NCBI GenBank assembly: GCA_048594975.1
Contig: JBMDXQ010000019.1
Coordinates: 24,951-88,950, forward strand
Direction of reading: 5' to 3'
DNA length: 64,000 nt
Source: JBMDXB01 sp048594975
GTDB lineage: Bacteria > Acidobacteriota > Vicinamibacteria > Vicinamibacterales > 2-12-FULL-66-21
The notes beneath the pieces were generated by a model. It was given only the letters and a program-made list of their open reading frames with translations. It was not told the origin of the DNA and ran no database searches. The position numbers and the translations under genes are program-made. Positions 23,193 to 32,300 of the stretch are shown here, one piece after another (the first letter of the stretch is position 1; the number at the start of each line of letters is the position of its first letter).

Positions 23193-25190
23193 TCACCTGA
23201 AGATCCCTTTCAGCTTCCCAAACAGCCCCTCGAGCGCCCGGCGCATGCGCTGCTTGATCGAGCCCTTGTGGATCGTGCAGAGGCGCCCGGGCGCGTTGTC
23301 GCCCTCCTTCAGGTACTCGACATAGGTCGGGCACTCCTCCACCGGCCGCAGATAGGACACGCCGCACAGCAGCTCCTCCCGGAGGCCGCCGGGCTGCTCG
23401 AACTCGCCGGGCGGACGATGCCGCGCCGCGCGCCGCATGAAGTCGGCCCAGATCGGCAGGGCGTACCTCGACCCGTATCCCGACTCCGAAATCGTGCGCG
23501 GCTGGTCGTACCCCACCCACACGCCGGCAACGATCGCCGGCGAGAAGCCGACGAACCAGGCGTCCTTGAAGTCGTCAGTCGTGCCGGTCTTGCCGCCGGA
23601 CGGGAAGCGCACGCCCCAGGTGCGCGCCGCCGCGCCGGTTCCGCGATCGAGCACGTCCGAGAGCATCGACACCATCTGGTACGCGACCTCCGGTGAAATG
23701 GCGCGGCGCGTCTGGACGGCGGTGTCCAGGACCGGGCTGCCGTCGGCGTCGAGGACGCGGACGATGGCCCGCGGCCGCACCGCGAGGCCGCCGTTGGGGA
23801 AGGCGGCAAACGCCGCGGTGAGGTCGAGCGGCGTGACCAGTCCCGTCCCGAGCGACAGCGAGGGGACGTCCGGCAGGTCGTGCATGCCGACGTCGGATGC
23901 CAGCCGCAGGACCGGCCGCGATCCGATCTTCTGCTGCAGGAACGTCGCGGCGCGGTTGTTCGACTCGATGAGCGCCGCGCGCAGCGTGAGGGCGTCCGGC
24001 GTCCGGCCGCTGGCGTTGCGCGGCGCCCACTCGTCCTGCCCCTGCGGCTGGATGTTCGCCAGCCCTTCGAGCACCGACACGGGCGAGTAGCCGCGCTCGA
24101 GCGCCACCGCAAAGAGGAACGGCTTGAAGGCGGAGCCCGGCTGGCGCCGGCTGCGGACCGCACGGTTGAACTGCGAAAGCCGGAAGTCGCGGCCGCCCAC
24201 CAGCGCGAGGAGGTCGCCAGTGTGCGGATCCAGCGCCACCAGGGCGGCCTGGAGCCCGGGCCGGTTGAAGCGGCGGAGCCCGTCGCCGACCGCGCGTTCG
24301 GCGAGATCCTGCAGCTCGGGCACGAACGTGGTGCGCACCTGCCAGTCGGGCGGGTGATCGCCGCCGAAGCGATCGCGAAAGAGCTGCCGCAGGTACTCCT
24401 TGGGGTAGCCGGCGCGCGGGTTGAGCGTGCCGGGGTAGGACCGAATGGTGAAGCGCGCGGCCTTCGCCTGCCGCTCCTGTTCCGCGGTGATGAATCCTTC
24501 CTCGCGCATCCGTGCCAGCACGACGTGGCTGCGCTCGACCGCGCCTTCCAGGTTCGACCACGGCGACAGCGCTGACGGCGCGCGCGCCAGCCCCGCAATG
24601 AGCGCGCTTTCCGGGAGCGTGAGCTGCCTGGCGGGTTTCCCGAAGAGGCTCCTCGACATCGTCTCGACGCCATAGATCCCGGCGCTGAGGTAGATCCGGT
24701 TCAGGTAGAGCTCGAGCACCTGCTGTTTGGTGAGCCCGGCCTCGATCATCACCGCCAGTACCGCCTCGCGTGCCTTGCGGCCGTAGCTGTGATGGTTCGA
24801 GAGGAAGAGGGTGCGGGCGAGCTGCTGGGTCAGCGTGCTGCCCCCCTCGACCGTCCCCGGCGACCGGATGTTCCGGACGATGGCGCGCCCGATCGCGATC
24901 GGGTCGACGCCGGGATGGCGATAGAAACGGTGGTCCTCGACGGCAATGAACGCGTGCTGCAGGTGGGGAGAGATCTCCGCAATCGGCACGTCCTGCCGGT
25001 GCTCGTCCATACGAAACCAGCGGCGGCCGTCGGCGGACAGGAACCAGGTGTCACCCACGCCGCGGCGAAGCTGGTATACGCCCCAGGCCTGACGGAAGAG
25101 CCACGTGAGCCCGACGGCGGTCACGACCGCGAGCGACACGAAGAGGACGGCCGCGATGCGGTCGCGCGCGGTGCGGCTGATGCGCATCAT
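23193..25190 (-). CDS. Penicillin-binding protein 1A-type transglycosylase/transpeptidase
   Basis: 665 residues, bifunctional peptidoglycan synthase. It has an N-terminal membrane anchor (~12-32), a GT51 glycosyltransferase (~75-250, with E-D-H-R-F-Y and G-G-S-T-L-T-Q-Q-L-A-R), then a transpeptidase with S353-A-F-K, S-N-N and G-K-T-G-T. The tail holds a few Cys residues (C-G-V, C-P-T-Y, C-T-I-H) as in a class of PBP1C/1A relatives. The start overlaps the phosphatidylcholine synthase stop (ATGA), so the two are co-translated. A second, 774-residue paralogue lies at 34771-37095. Confidence 0.94.
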   Translation of the reverse strand: MMRISRTARDRIAAVLFVSLAVVTAVGLTWLFRQAWGVYQLRRGVGDTWFLSADGRRWFRMDEHRQDVPIAEISPHLQHAFIAVEDHRFYRHPGVDPIAIGRAIVRNIRSPGTVEGGSTLTQQLARTLFLSNHHSYGRKAREAVLAVMIEAGLTKQQVLELYLNRIYLSAGIYGVETMSRSLFGKPARQLTLPESALIAGLARAPSALSPWSNLEGAVERSHVVLARMREEGFITAEQERQAKAARFTIRSYPGTLNPRAGYPKEYLRQLFRDRFGGDHPPDWQVRTTFVPELQDLAERAVGDGLRRFNRPGLQAALVALDPHTGDLLALVGGRDFRLSQFNRAVRSRRQPGSAFKPFLFAVALERGYSPVSVLEGLANIQPQGQDEWAPRNASGRTPDALTLRAALIESNNRAATFLQQKIGSRPVLRLASDVGMHDLPDVPSLSLGTGLVTPLDLTAAFAAFPNGGLAVRPRAIVRVLDADGSPVLDTAVQTRRAISPEVAYQMVSMLSDVLDRGTGAAARTWGVRFPSGGKTGTTDDFKDAWFVGFSPAIVAGVWVGYDQPRTISESGYGSRYALPIWADFMRRAARHRPPGEFEQPGGLREELLCGVSYLRPVEECPTYVEYLKEGDNAPGRLCTIHKGSIKQRMRRALEGLFGKLKGIFR

Positions 25191-25882
25191 CGGCGCGCGT
25201 GCAGGACGAGCGAAAGCACGGTGTAGTAGACCGGGAAGCAGAGCGACCCGATCAGCAGCGGCGTGGGGACATCAGGCAGCATCACAACGATCCCGAGAAC
25301 CATCAAGGCCCAGACCAGGCAAAGCGTCAGCGTCAGGCTGCGGAGCACCGGAGTCCGTGTCGGGTAGACGTAGCCCACGCGCACGAAGATCAGCGCCACG
25401 AACAGCAGGAGGATCCCCGCGTTCACCGGCGGCGTCAGACCGGATGCGTGCAGATACAGGGCCACGATGTTCCAGTAGGACGGAAAGCCCGTAAAGAAAT
25501 GGTCGGCCGTCTTCGCGTCGGCTGAGGCAAAGCCGTACGCGCTGCTGATGAGGACGGCCGCGGCCACGGCGAGACCCCAGCCCGGCGGCAGGTGCCCGGC
25601 GTGATAGAGAAGGAGTACGGGCAGGAAGACGAAGGTCAGGTAATCGACGATATCGTCGAGGCGCGCGCCGTCGAACGCCGGGATCAGGTCCTTGACGCGG
25701 GCCAGCCGTGCCAGCACGCCGTCAGTCCCATCGACGATCGTCGCCGCGATCATCCAGAGGAAGGCGTCCCGGTAGCGTCCCTCGGCGACCGCGAGAGTTC
25801 CGGCGAGCGCCATGACGGCGCCGAGTGCCGTATACGCATGAACCGACCAGGCGAATACATGGCTCAACCGTATGTTCTGCAT
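25187..25882 (-). CDS. pcs: Phosphatidylcholine synthase (CDP-alcohol phosphatidyltransferase family)
   Basis: 231 residues with about eight membrane helices. The CDP-alcohol phosphatidyltransferase motif is present in its Pcs form: D-G-T-D-G-V-L-A-R, R-V-K, P-A-F-D-G-A-R-L-D-D-I-V-D-Y-L-T. The F-T-G-F-P-S-Y-W-N segment is diagnostic for phosphatidylcholine synthase, which makes phosphatidylcholine from choline and CDP-diacylglycerol. Coupling to a PBP gene by a 4-bp overlap is unusual. A promoter with TAGCAT about 30 nt upstream is possible but weak. Confidence 0.85.
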   Translation of the reverse strand: MQNIRLSHVFAWSVHAYTALGAVMALAGTLAVAEGRYRDAFLWMIAATIVDGTDGVLARLARVKDLIPAFDGARLDDIVDYLTFVFLPVLLLYHAGHLPPGWGLAVAAAVLISSAYGFASADAKTADHFFTGFPSYWNIVALYLHASGLTPPVNAGILLLFVALIFVRVGYVYPTRTPVLRSLTLTLCLVWALMVLGIVVMLPDVPTPLLIGSLCFPVYYTVLSLVLHARR

Positions 25883-26085
25883 TATCCGGTCGTTTACTTC
25901 GTTCCTTGGAAGATGCTAAAATCTGAACACATTCCTCACCCCAGCGGAGTGTTCTTTTTCTTCAACTACTAGTCTCTGCCCCTCTTAGCCGGTCGGGCGG
26001 AAAGTTCTGGGCGCGCCGGGGATTGGCGTCCGCGGCCCGACTGTCGGCGTGCCGGCTGCGGCAGAGACGCGAAACGGAACCGTTT
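25883..26085. other. Divergent pcs/ftsH intergenic region
   Basis: 203 bp holding the promoters of two divergent genes. A plus-strand TTTACT (25893-25898) and TAAAAT (25917-25922), 18 nt apart, could drive ftsH with a leader of about 150 nt. No repeat or RNA element is recognised. Confidence 0.4.
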
Positions 26086-27879
26086 GTGGCATCACCTCGC
26101 TTCCTCCGGCCGCGCGTCCTCGTGCTGACCGCGGGCATCCTGGCGCTGGCGGCGATACCGGCCGCGGTGTTCTACGCGCGCCGGCCCGCTCCCCATCCGT
26201 CGATTCCCTTCTCGGAGTTCATCCGGCAGGTGGAGTCGGGCGCCGTTGCCCAGGTGGTCATTGGCGAGCGCGACATGCAGGTGACGCTGCGTACGGGCGC
26301 GACCGAGACGACCGTCGCGCCGGCCGAGTTCCTCCGCTCGAACGCCGGCTTCCTGACCGATCTCGTGAAGCGGCAGGTGCGTGTCGAGGTGATCCCGCCG
26401 CCCGATCCCGCCGCGCTGAACTACGGCGCGATCGCGACCGCCATCGCGTTCTTCGGCCTGCTCTGTTTCACGGTGTACCGGACGACGGCGGGACGCATCC
26501 CGTCGTTTACCGGGCGCACCCGGGTCGCCGAGCGGGGCGAACAGGTGGTGACGTTCCAGGACGTGGCGGGCGTGGACGAGGCGAAGGACGAGGTCCGCGA
26601 GATCGTCGATTTCCTGCGCGACCCGTCGCGTTTCGAAGCGATTGGCGGGCGCATTCCGCGCGGCGTGCTGCTGGTGGGCCCGCCGGGCACCGGCAAGACC
26701 CTGCTCGCGCGCTCGATCGCCGGCGAAGCGGGCGTGCCCTTCCTGTTCGCCAGCGGTTCCGACTTCGTCGAGATGTATGCCGGCGTGGGCGCGTCCCGCG
26801 TCCGCCGCCTGTTCCGCGATGCACGCCGCCACCCGTCGTGCATCGTCTTCATCGACGAGCTCGACGCCGTCGGCCGCAGCCGCGGCGGCAGCTCGCTCAG
26901 CCACGAGGAACGCGAGCAGACGCTGAACCAGCTGCTCGTCGAGATGGACGGGTTCGAGGGGCACAACGGGATCGTGGTCATCGCCGCGACCAACCGCCAG
27001 GACATCCTCGACCCGGCGCTGCTCCGCCCCGGCCGCTTCGATCGGCAGGTCATGGTCGGCAACCCCGACCTGAAGGGGCGCGAGGCCATCCTCCGTGTAC
27101 ACACCCGCAAGATCGTGATGGACGAGAGCGTGGATCTGCGCTCGATCGCGCGCGGGACCCCCGGCTTCTCCGGCGCCGACCTGGCGAACCTGGTCAACGA
27201 GGCGGCGCTGCTCGCCGCCCGCGGCGGGCATGCAACGGTGACGGACAGGGACCTGCAGGAGGCGCGGGACAAGGTGCTGATGGGCGTTGAGCGCCGCTCC
27301 ATCGCGCTCTCCGAGATGGACCGCGTCAACTGTGCCTACCACGAAGCGGGCCACGCGGTCGTCGCCGCGCTGCTGCCCCACGCCGACCCGCTGCACAAGG
27401 TGACCATCATCCCGCGCGGGCGCGCGATGGGCGTCACGATGCAGCTGCCGGAGGCGGATCGGCATACCTACACGAAGGGATACCTGGAGACGCAAGTGGC
27501 GGTGCTGATGGGCGGCCGCGTCGCCGAGGAGCTGTTCATGAATCACATGACCAGCGGCGCCTCCAACGACATCGAGCGGGCGACCGATATCGCGCAGCAC
27601 ATGGTCTGCGAGTTCGGCATGTCGGCGCTCGGGCCGCTGGCCTTCCGCAAGCCGGGCAGCGCGTTCGAGCAGGACCGCGCGCACGTGGTGAGCGAGGCCA
27701 CCGCGCAGCGCGTGGACGAGGAGATCCGCCGGATCGTGATGGACGGCTACGAGTGCGCGAAGGGGATCGTCGAGCGCAACCGCGAGCCCGTGCGCGCGCT
27801 CGCCGGGGCGCTGCTCGAGCAGGAGTCGCTCGAAGCGGACGAAATCAAGACGCTGCTGGCGAACGCGGGCGCCTGCTGA
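26086..27879 (+). CDS. ftsH: ATP-dependent zinc metalloprotease FtsH
   Basis: 597 residues. Two N-terminal membrane helices (~10-28 and ~105-125) flank a small periplasmic domain. The AAA module has Walker A G-P-P-G-T-G-K-T (198-205), Walker B I-V-F-I-D-E-L-D, and R-P-G-R-F-D-R. The M41 protease has H-E-A-G-H (419-423) and the third ligand in T-S-G-A-S-N-D. It degrades misassembled membrane proteins and short-lived regulators. GTG 26086 gives the standard short cytoplasmic N-terminus; TTG 26023 would add 21 residues. The C-terminus is short, lacking the usual disordered tail. Confidence 0.93.
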   Translation: MASPRFLRPRVLVLTAGILALAAIPAAVFYARRPAPHPSIPFSEFIRQVESGAVAQVVIGERDMQVTLRTGATETTVAPAEFLRSNAGFLTDLVKRQVRVEVIPPPDPAALNYGAIATAIAFFGLLCFTVYRTTAGRIPSFTGRTRVAERGEQVVTFQDVAGVDEAKDEVREIVDFLRDPSRFEAIGGRIPRGVLLVGPPGTGKTLLARSIAGEAGVPFLFASGSDFVEMYAGVGASRVRRLFRDARRHPSCIVFIDELDAVGRSRGGSSLSHEEREQTLNQLLVEMDGFEGHNGIVVIAATNRQDILDPALLRPGRFDRQVMVGNPDLKGREAILRVHTRKIVMDESVDLRSIARGTPGFSGADLANLVNEAALLAARGGHATVTDRDLQEARDKVLMGVERRSIALSEMDRVNCAYHEAGHAVVAALLPHADPLHKVTIIPRGRAMGVTMQLPEADRHTYTKGYLETQVAVLMGGRVAEELFMNHMTSGASNDIERATDIAQHMVCEFGMSALGPLAFRKPGSAFEQDRAHVVSEATAQRVDEEIRRIVMDGYECAKGIVERNREPVRALAGALLEQESLEADEIKTLLANAGAC

Positions 27880-28016
27880 CGCGGGTCCGGCCGCGCGGCC
27901 GGAGCGGTTCGCCGGATCGCCCACCAATCGACGCGCTGTTCGAGGCAACGCGCTTCCAATCAGGCGCTGCCGCGTGCCTTTCCATCTTCCCATTCTCGAT
28001 CGCGCACTCGCCTCGT

Positions 28017-28022
28017 TAGAAT
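28017..28022 (+). promoter_or_regulatory. -10 box of the small kinase gene
   Basis: TAGAAT stands 8 nt before ATG 28031, the same sequence and distance as at 22-27. No Shine-Dalgarno is present. Confidence 0.5.
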
Positions 28023-28030
28023 ACGACGCG

Positions 28031-28879
28031 ATGTCGTGGTCCCCCCAGGCGCCGCGCACCATTGCCGGCCGCTACGTGCTCGAGCAGCTGCTCGGCCGCG
28101 GCGGTATGGGCACGGTCTACCGCGCCCGCGACCTGCGCGGAGAGGAACCCCTAGCCCTCAAGCTGATTCACCCCGAGCTGCTCGGCGATCCTGATGCCGG
28201 GGCGCGGTTCGTGCGCGAGGCGCGCATCGTCGCGCGGCTCCGCCACCCGGCGATCGTCACGGTCCGGGACTTCGGCACGTTCGGCGATCGCGGCGCCTAC
28301 CTGGCGATGGAGCTCGTCGCCGGGCCCGACCTGCGCCACGTGCTGGTCAGCGAGGGACGCCTCGAGGCGCGGCGGGCCTTGTCCATCCTGGCGACGGTCT
28401 GCGGGGCGGTGGAAGCGGCGCATCGCGAACAGGTGCTGCACGGCGACCTGAAGCCGGAGAACATCCTGCTGCCGGGTGAGGGCGTCGAGGCGAAGGTGCT
28501 GGATTTCGGGTTCGCGAGGGTGTTCGGCGACCGCGTACCGGCGGCGAACGGCCCAACGTCCGCGGCCGGGGCGGGGGCCGTGGTAGGAACGCCAGCCTAC
28601 ATGGCGCCGGAGCAGCTGCGCGGCGGAACCGTCGACACGCGCACCGACGTCTTCAGCCTCGGGGTGCTCGCCTACGAAATGCTGACGGGAGAGCTCCCGT
28701 TCGGGCGCGGGTCGCTGGCCGACCTCGTGCTGGCGCACTCGCGCGGCGCGGCGCGAACCGGCGCCGCGCCGGCGGCGCTGGCGCGCGCCGTACACGCCGC
28801 GCTAGAGCCCGAACCGGATCGCCGACCCGCCTCGGCGCAGGCGCTCGCGCATTTGCTGCTCGCCGCCGCCGCGATCTGA
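28031..28879 (+). CDS. Ser/Thr protein kinase, minimal domain with HGD catalytic loop
   Basis: 282 residues, a single Hanks kinase domain with no membrane or sensor part. It has the glycine loop G-R-G-G-M-G-T-V-Y, K44, a catalytic loop H-G-D-L-K-P-E-N (137-144), D-F-G-F (158-161), A-P-E-Q and D-V-F-S-L-G. The Arg of HRD is Gly, so this is a non-RD kinase that should not depend on activation-loop phosphorylation through that Arg. It is free-standing between ftsH and the small coiled-coil gene. Substrates are unknown. Confidence 0.9.
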   Translation: MSWSPQAPRTIAGRYVLEQLLGRGGMGTVYRARDLRGEEPLALKLIHPELLGDPDAGARFVREARIVARLRHPAIVTVRDFGTFGDRGAYLAMELVAGPDLRHVLVSEGRLEARRALSILATVCGAVEAAHREQVLHGDLKPENILLPGEGVEAKVLDFGFARVFGDRVPAANGPTSAAGAGAVVGTPAYMAPEQLRGGTVDTRTDVFSLGVLAYEMLTGELPFGRGSLADLVLAHSRGAARTGAAPAALARAVHAALEPEPDRRPASAQALAHLLLAAAAI

Positions 28880-28906
28880 CCGGCGAGGCGCGGGCCGGCG
28901 CCGCCG

Positions 28907-29161
28907 CTAGGGCGTGGCGAGGCGCTTGTCGATCTCGGCGATGGCCAGCTGAATCTGCTGCCGCCTGACCGGATGCTCGACGGCCGCCGCCTGCCGTTCC
29001 AGGTTCGCGCGGGCCAGCCTGAGCGACTGCAACTCGCGCAGCCGCTCCGGGTCGGCGGGCGCGGCGGCGCCGGCCCGACGCCGGCGCTCGGCCTCGCGCT
29101 CTTCCATGCGTTCCTGGATCTTCGCGTCCGCGTCGACGAGTCCTTCTCCAGAATCACCCAT
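28907..29161 (-). CDS. Small charged coiled-coil protein
   Basis: 84 residues, rich in Glu, Arg, Ala and Leu, predicted almost wholly helical with heptad-like spacing in E-R-M-E-E-R-E-A-E-R-R-R-R and L-R-L-A-R-A-N-L-E-R-Q. It has no Cys, signal or membrane segment. The much longer frame in this register is antisense to lhr and is not real; ATG 29161 begins M-G-D-S-G-E-G. It converges on the kinase with 27 bp between and is divergent from lhr. The function is unknown and it may be a kinase partner. Confidence 0.55.
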   Translation of the reverse strand: MGDSGEGLVDADAKIQERMEEREAERRRRAGAAAPADPERLRELQSLRLARANLERQAAAVEHPVRRQQIQLAIAEIDKRLATP

Positions 29162-29290
29162 AGAATGATAACGATCGCAAAATGTGCCGTGGATGTCGCC
29201 GGCCGCGAGGAGCCGCGATCGGTCGACGTTCAATTGTGCCAATTGTGCCCGATGCGGCGGCGGCGCGGCAATGCCGAATGCGGGGCAGCC

Positions 29291-29296
29291 TAAAAT
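29291..29296 (+). promoter_or_regulatory. -10 box of the lhr-nei operon
   Basis: TAAAAT stands 6 nt before GTG 29303. The 9-bp direct repeat CAATTGTGC occurs twice in a row at 29231-29248, just upstream, and may be a regulator site. Confidence 0.5.
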
Positions 29297-29302
29297 AGCG
29301 GC

Positions 29303-32300
29303 GTGGGCAGGCGCGCCGACGTGCTCGAGCTCTTCCACCCCGCGGTCGCGGAATGGTTCCGTGCGTCGTTCCCGTCGCCGACGGCACCGCAGACCGGCGG
29401 CTGGCCGGCGATCGCGCGCGGCGAATCGACGTTGATCCTCGCGCCCACCGGCAGCGGCAAGACACTCACCGCCTTCCTCTGGTGCATCAATCGCCTCATG
29501 TTCGAGCCGCCGCCGGCGCCGGCGCGGCGCTGTCGCGTGCTCTACATCTCGCCGCTCAAGGCGCTGGCCGTGGACATCGAGCGCAACCTGCGGTCGCCGC
29601 TCGCGGGCATCGCGCACCGCGCGGCGGCCCGGAACGACGACCAGCACGCGCCCGCGATCCTCGTCCGCACCGGCGACACGCCTGCGGCCGAACGGGCACG
29701 CTTCCGGCGCGAGCCGGCCGACATCCTCATCACCACCCCCGAGTCGCTCTACCTGCTGCTGACGTCGGGCGCGCGCGAGTCCCTGCGCTCGATCGACACG
29801 GTGATCGTCGACGAGATTCACGCCCTCGTGCCCACCAAGCGCGGCGCGCACCTGGCGCTGTCGCTCGAGCGGCTCGAGCACCTGCGAGGCGACGGCGCGA
29901 AGGCCCTTCAGCGGATCGGCCTCTCGGCCACGCAGCGGCCGCTCGACGAAGTGGCGAGGTTTCTGGCAGGAGTATCCAGCGCCGGGACTCAGGGAGCGGG
30001 GTCCGGGGGGCGAAGGAAGAAAGCCCTGCGGCGCAACGTTCCAGCGGAGCGGGCGCTGGCCGAAACCGCCATCCACGACGAGTTCGTCCAGGCGGAGGCG
30101 CGTGCCGCCTCTTTCCGTCCGGTGACGATCGTCGACACCTCGGAGAAGAAGCGGCTCGAGCTGCGGATCGAAGTGCCGGTCGAGGACATGGCGGCGCTCG
30201 GCCAGGGCGGCGACCATCCGGCGCACGCACGAGAGACGAAGCTCGGAGGGCCCGACGACATCCCCAGCGGGCCCGCCTCGCAGGGCGCAGCGCGGCAGTC
30301 CATCTGGACGGCCATCCACCCGCGGCTGCTGGCGCTCGTCCAGGCGCACCGCTCGACGCTCATCTTCGTGAACAGCCGACGCATCGCCGAGCGCCTCGCG
30401 GCGGCGCTGAACGAGCTCGCCGGCGAGCCGCTGCTCCGCTCGCACCACGGGTCGCTGGCGCGGCCGCAGCGCATCGAGGTCGAGGACCGGCTGAAGGCGG
30501 GGCTGATCCGCGGGCTGGTGGCCACCTCCTCGCTCGAGCTCGGGATCGACATGGGCGCGATCGATCTCGTCGTCCAGATCGAGGCGCCGCCGTCGGTCGC
30601 CAGCGGCATGCAGCGCATCGGCCGCGCCGGCCACACCATCGGGGAGGCGAGCCGCGGGATCATCTTCCCCAAGTTCCGCGGCGACCTGGTCGCGTGCGCG
30701 GCCGTCACCCGCGCCATGCACGAGGCGAAGATCGAGTCGAGCCGTTATCCGCGCAATCCGCTGGACGTGCTGGCGCAGCAGATCGTGGCGGCGGTGTCGA
30801 TGGACGACTGGAACGCCGACGCGCTCTACGCGGCGCTCCGTGGTGCCGCGCCGTTCGCCGAGCTGAGCCGCAGCGTCTACGAGGGCGTGCTCGACATGCT
30901 CTCCGGCCGCTACCCGTCCGACGACTTCGCCGACCTGCGGCCCCGCCTCACGTGGGATCGTCTGAGCCACACGCTCACCGCGCGCGAGGGTGCGAAGCGC
31001 GTCGCCGTCATCAACGGGGGAACGATCCCCGATCGCGGCCTGTACGGCGTCTTCCTGAGCGGCGAGCGCGGGCCGGGCGCGCGCGTCGGCGAGCTCGACG
31101 AGGAGATGGTGTTCGAGAGCCGCGTCGGCGAGACGTTCCTGCTCGGAGCCTCCAGCTGGCGGATCGAGCAGATCACGCACGACCGCGTGCTCGTGTCACC
31201 GGCGCCGGGCGAGCCCGGGAAGATGCCGTTCTGGAAGGCGGACGCGCCGGGCCGCCCGTTGGAACTCGGACGCGAAATCGGCGCGCTTGTGCGATCGCTC
31301 CGGCAGATGCCGCCCGCGGCGGCGGTCGAGCGTCTGGTGCGGCACCATGATCTCGACGCTCAGGCCGCCGAGAATCTCGTGCGCTACCTGGCCGACCAGC
31401 ATGCCGCCGCGCGTGTCGTTCCCGACGATCGCACGATCCTGATCGAGCGCTGCCGCGACGAGCTGGGCGACTGGCGAATCTGCGTGCTGACGCCGTTCGG
31501 CGGCCGCATCCACGCGCCGTGGGCGATGGCGGTTGCCGAACGCGTACGCGCCGAGCGCGGGCTGGACATCGAAACCATGTGGTCCGATGACGGCTTCGTC
31601 GTGCGGTTTCCCGAGACCGACGAACCGCCGGACACGCGCCTGATGCTGCCTGCGTCCGACGAAGTCGAGGCGCTCGTCGTCCGCCAGCTCGGCGCGACGG
31701 CGATGTTCGCCGCGAAGTTCCGCGAGGCGGCGGCGCGCGCCCTGCTGCTGCCGCGGCGCAGGCCCGGCGGCCGCAGCCCGCTCTGGCAGCAGCGCAAGCG
31801 CGCCGCCGACCTGCTCGCCGTGGCGGCGCGCTACGGATCGTTCCCGATGATCCTCGAGGCCTACCGCGAGTGCTTGCGCGACGTCTTCGACATTCCTGCG
31901 CTGGTGGACACGCTCCGCCGGGTGGAGACGCGCGAGATCAGGGCGGCAACGGTGGATTCGTCGATGCCCTCGCCGTTCGCGGCGGCGCTGCTGTTCTCGT
32001 ACGTCGCCAACTACATCTACGACGGCGACGCGCCGCTCGCCGAGCGCCGCGCGCAGGCGCTGGCGATCGACGAGGCGCAGCTCCGCGAGCTGCTCGGCGA
32101 AGCCGAGCTGCGCGAACTGCTCGACGCCGATGCGCTGGCCGACGTGGAGCGGCAGCTGCAGCAGCTCGATCCCGCGTACCACGCACGCTCGGTCGACGCG
32201 GTGCACGACCTGCTGCTCCGCCTGGGCGAGCTGACCGTCGCCGAGATCGCCGCGCGCAGCCGGACCGATGCGGAGGCGGCGCGCGACCAGCTGGTGCGCG

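Noticed and set aside
25949..25972. A tiny frame GTG-TTC-TTT-TTC-TTC-AAC-TAC-TAG resembling a Phe/Tyr attenuator leader peptide upstream of ftsH
   Set aside because: No aromatic biosynthesis gene follows, no terminator/antiterminator pair is seen, and the same bases fit plain intergenic DNA.
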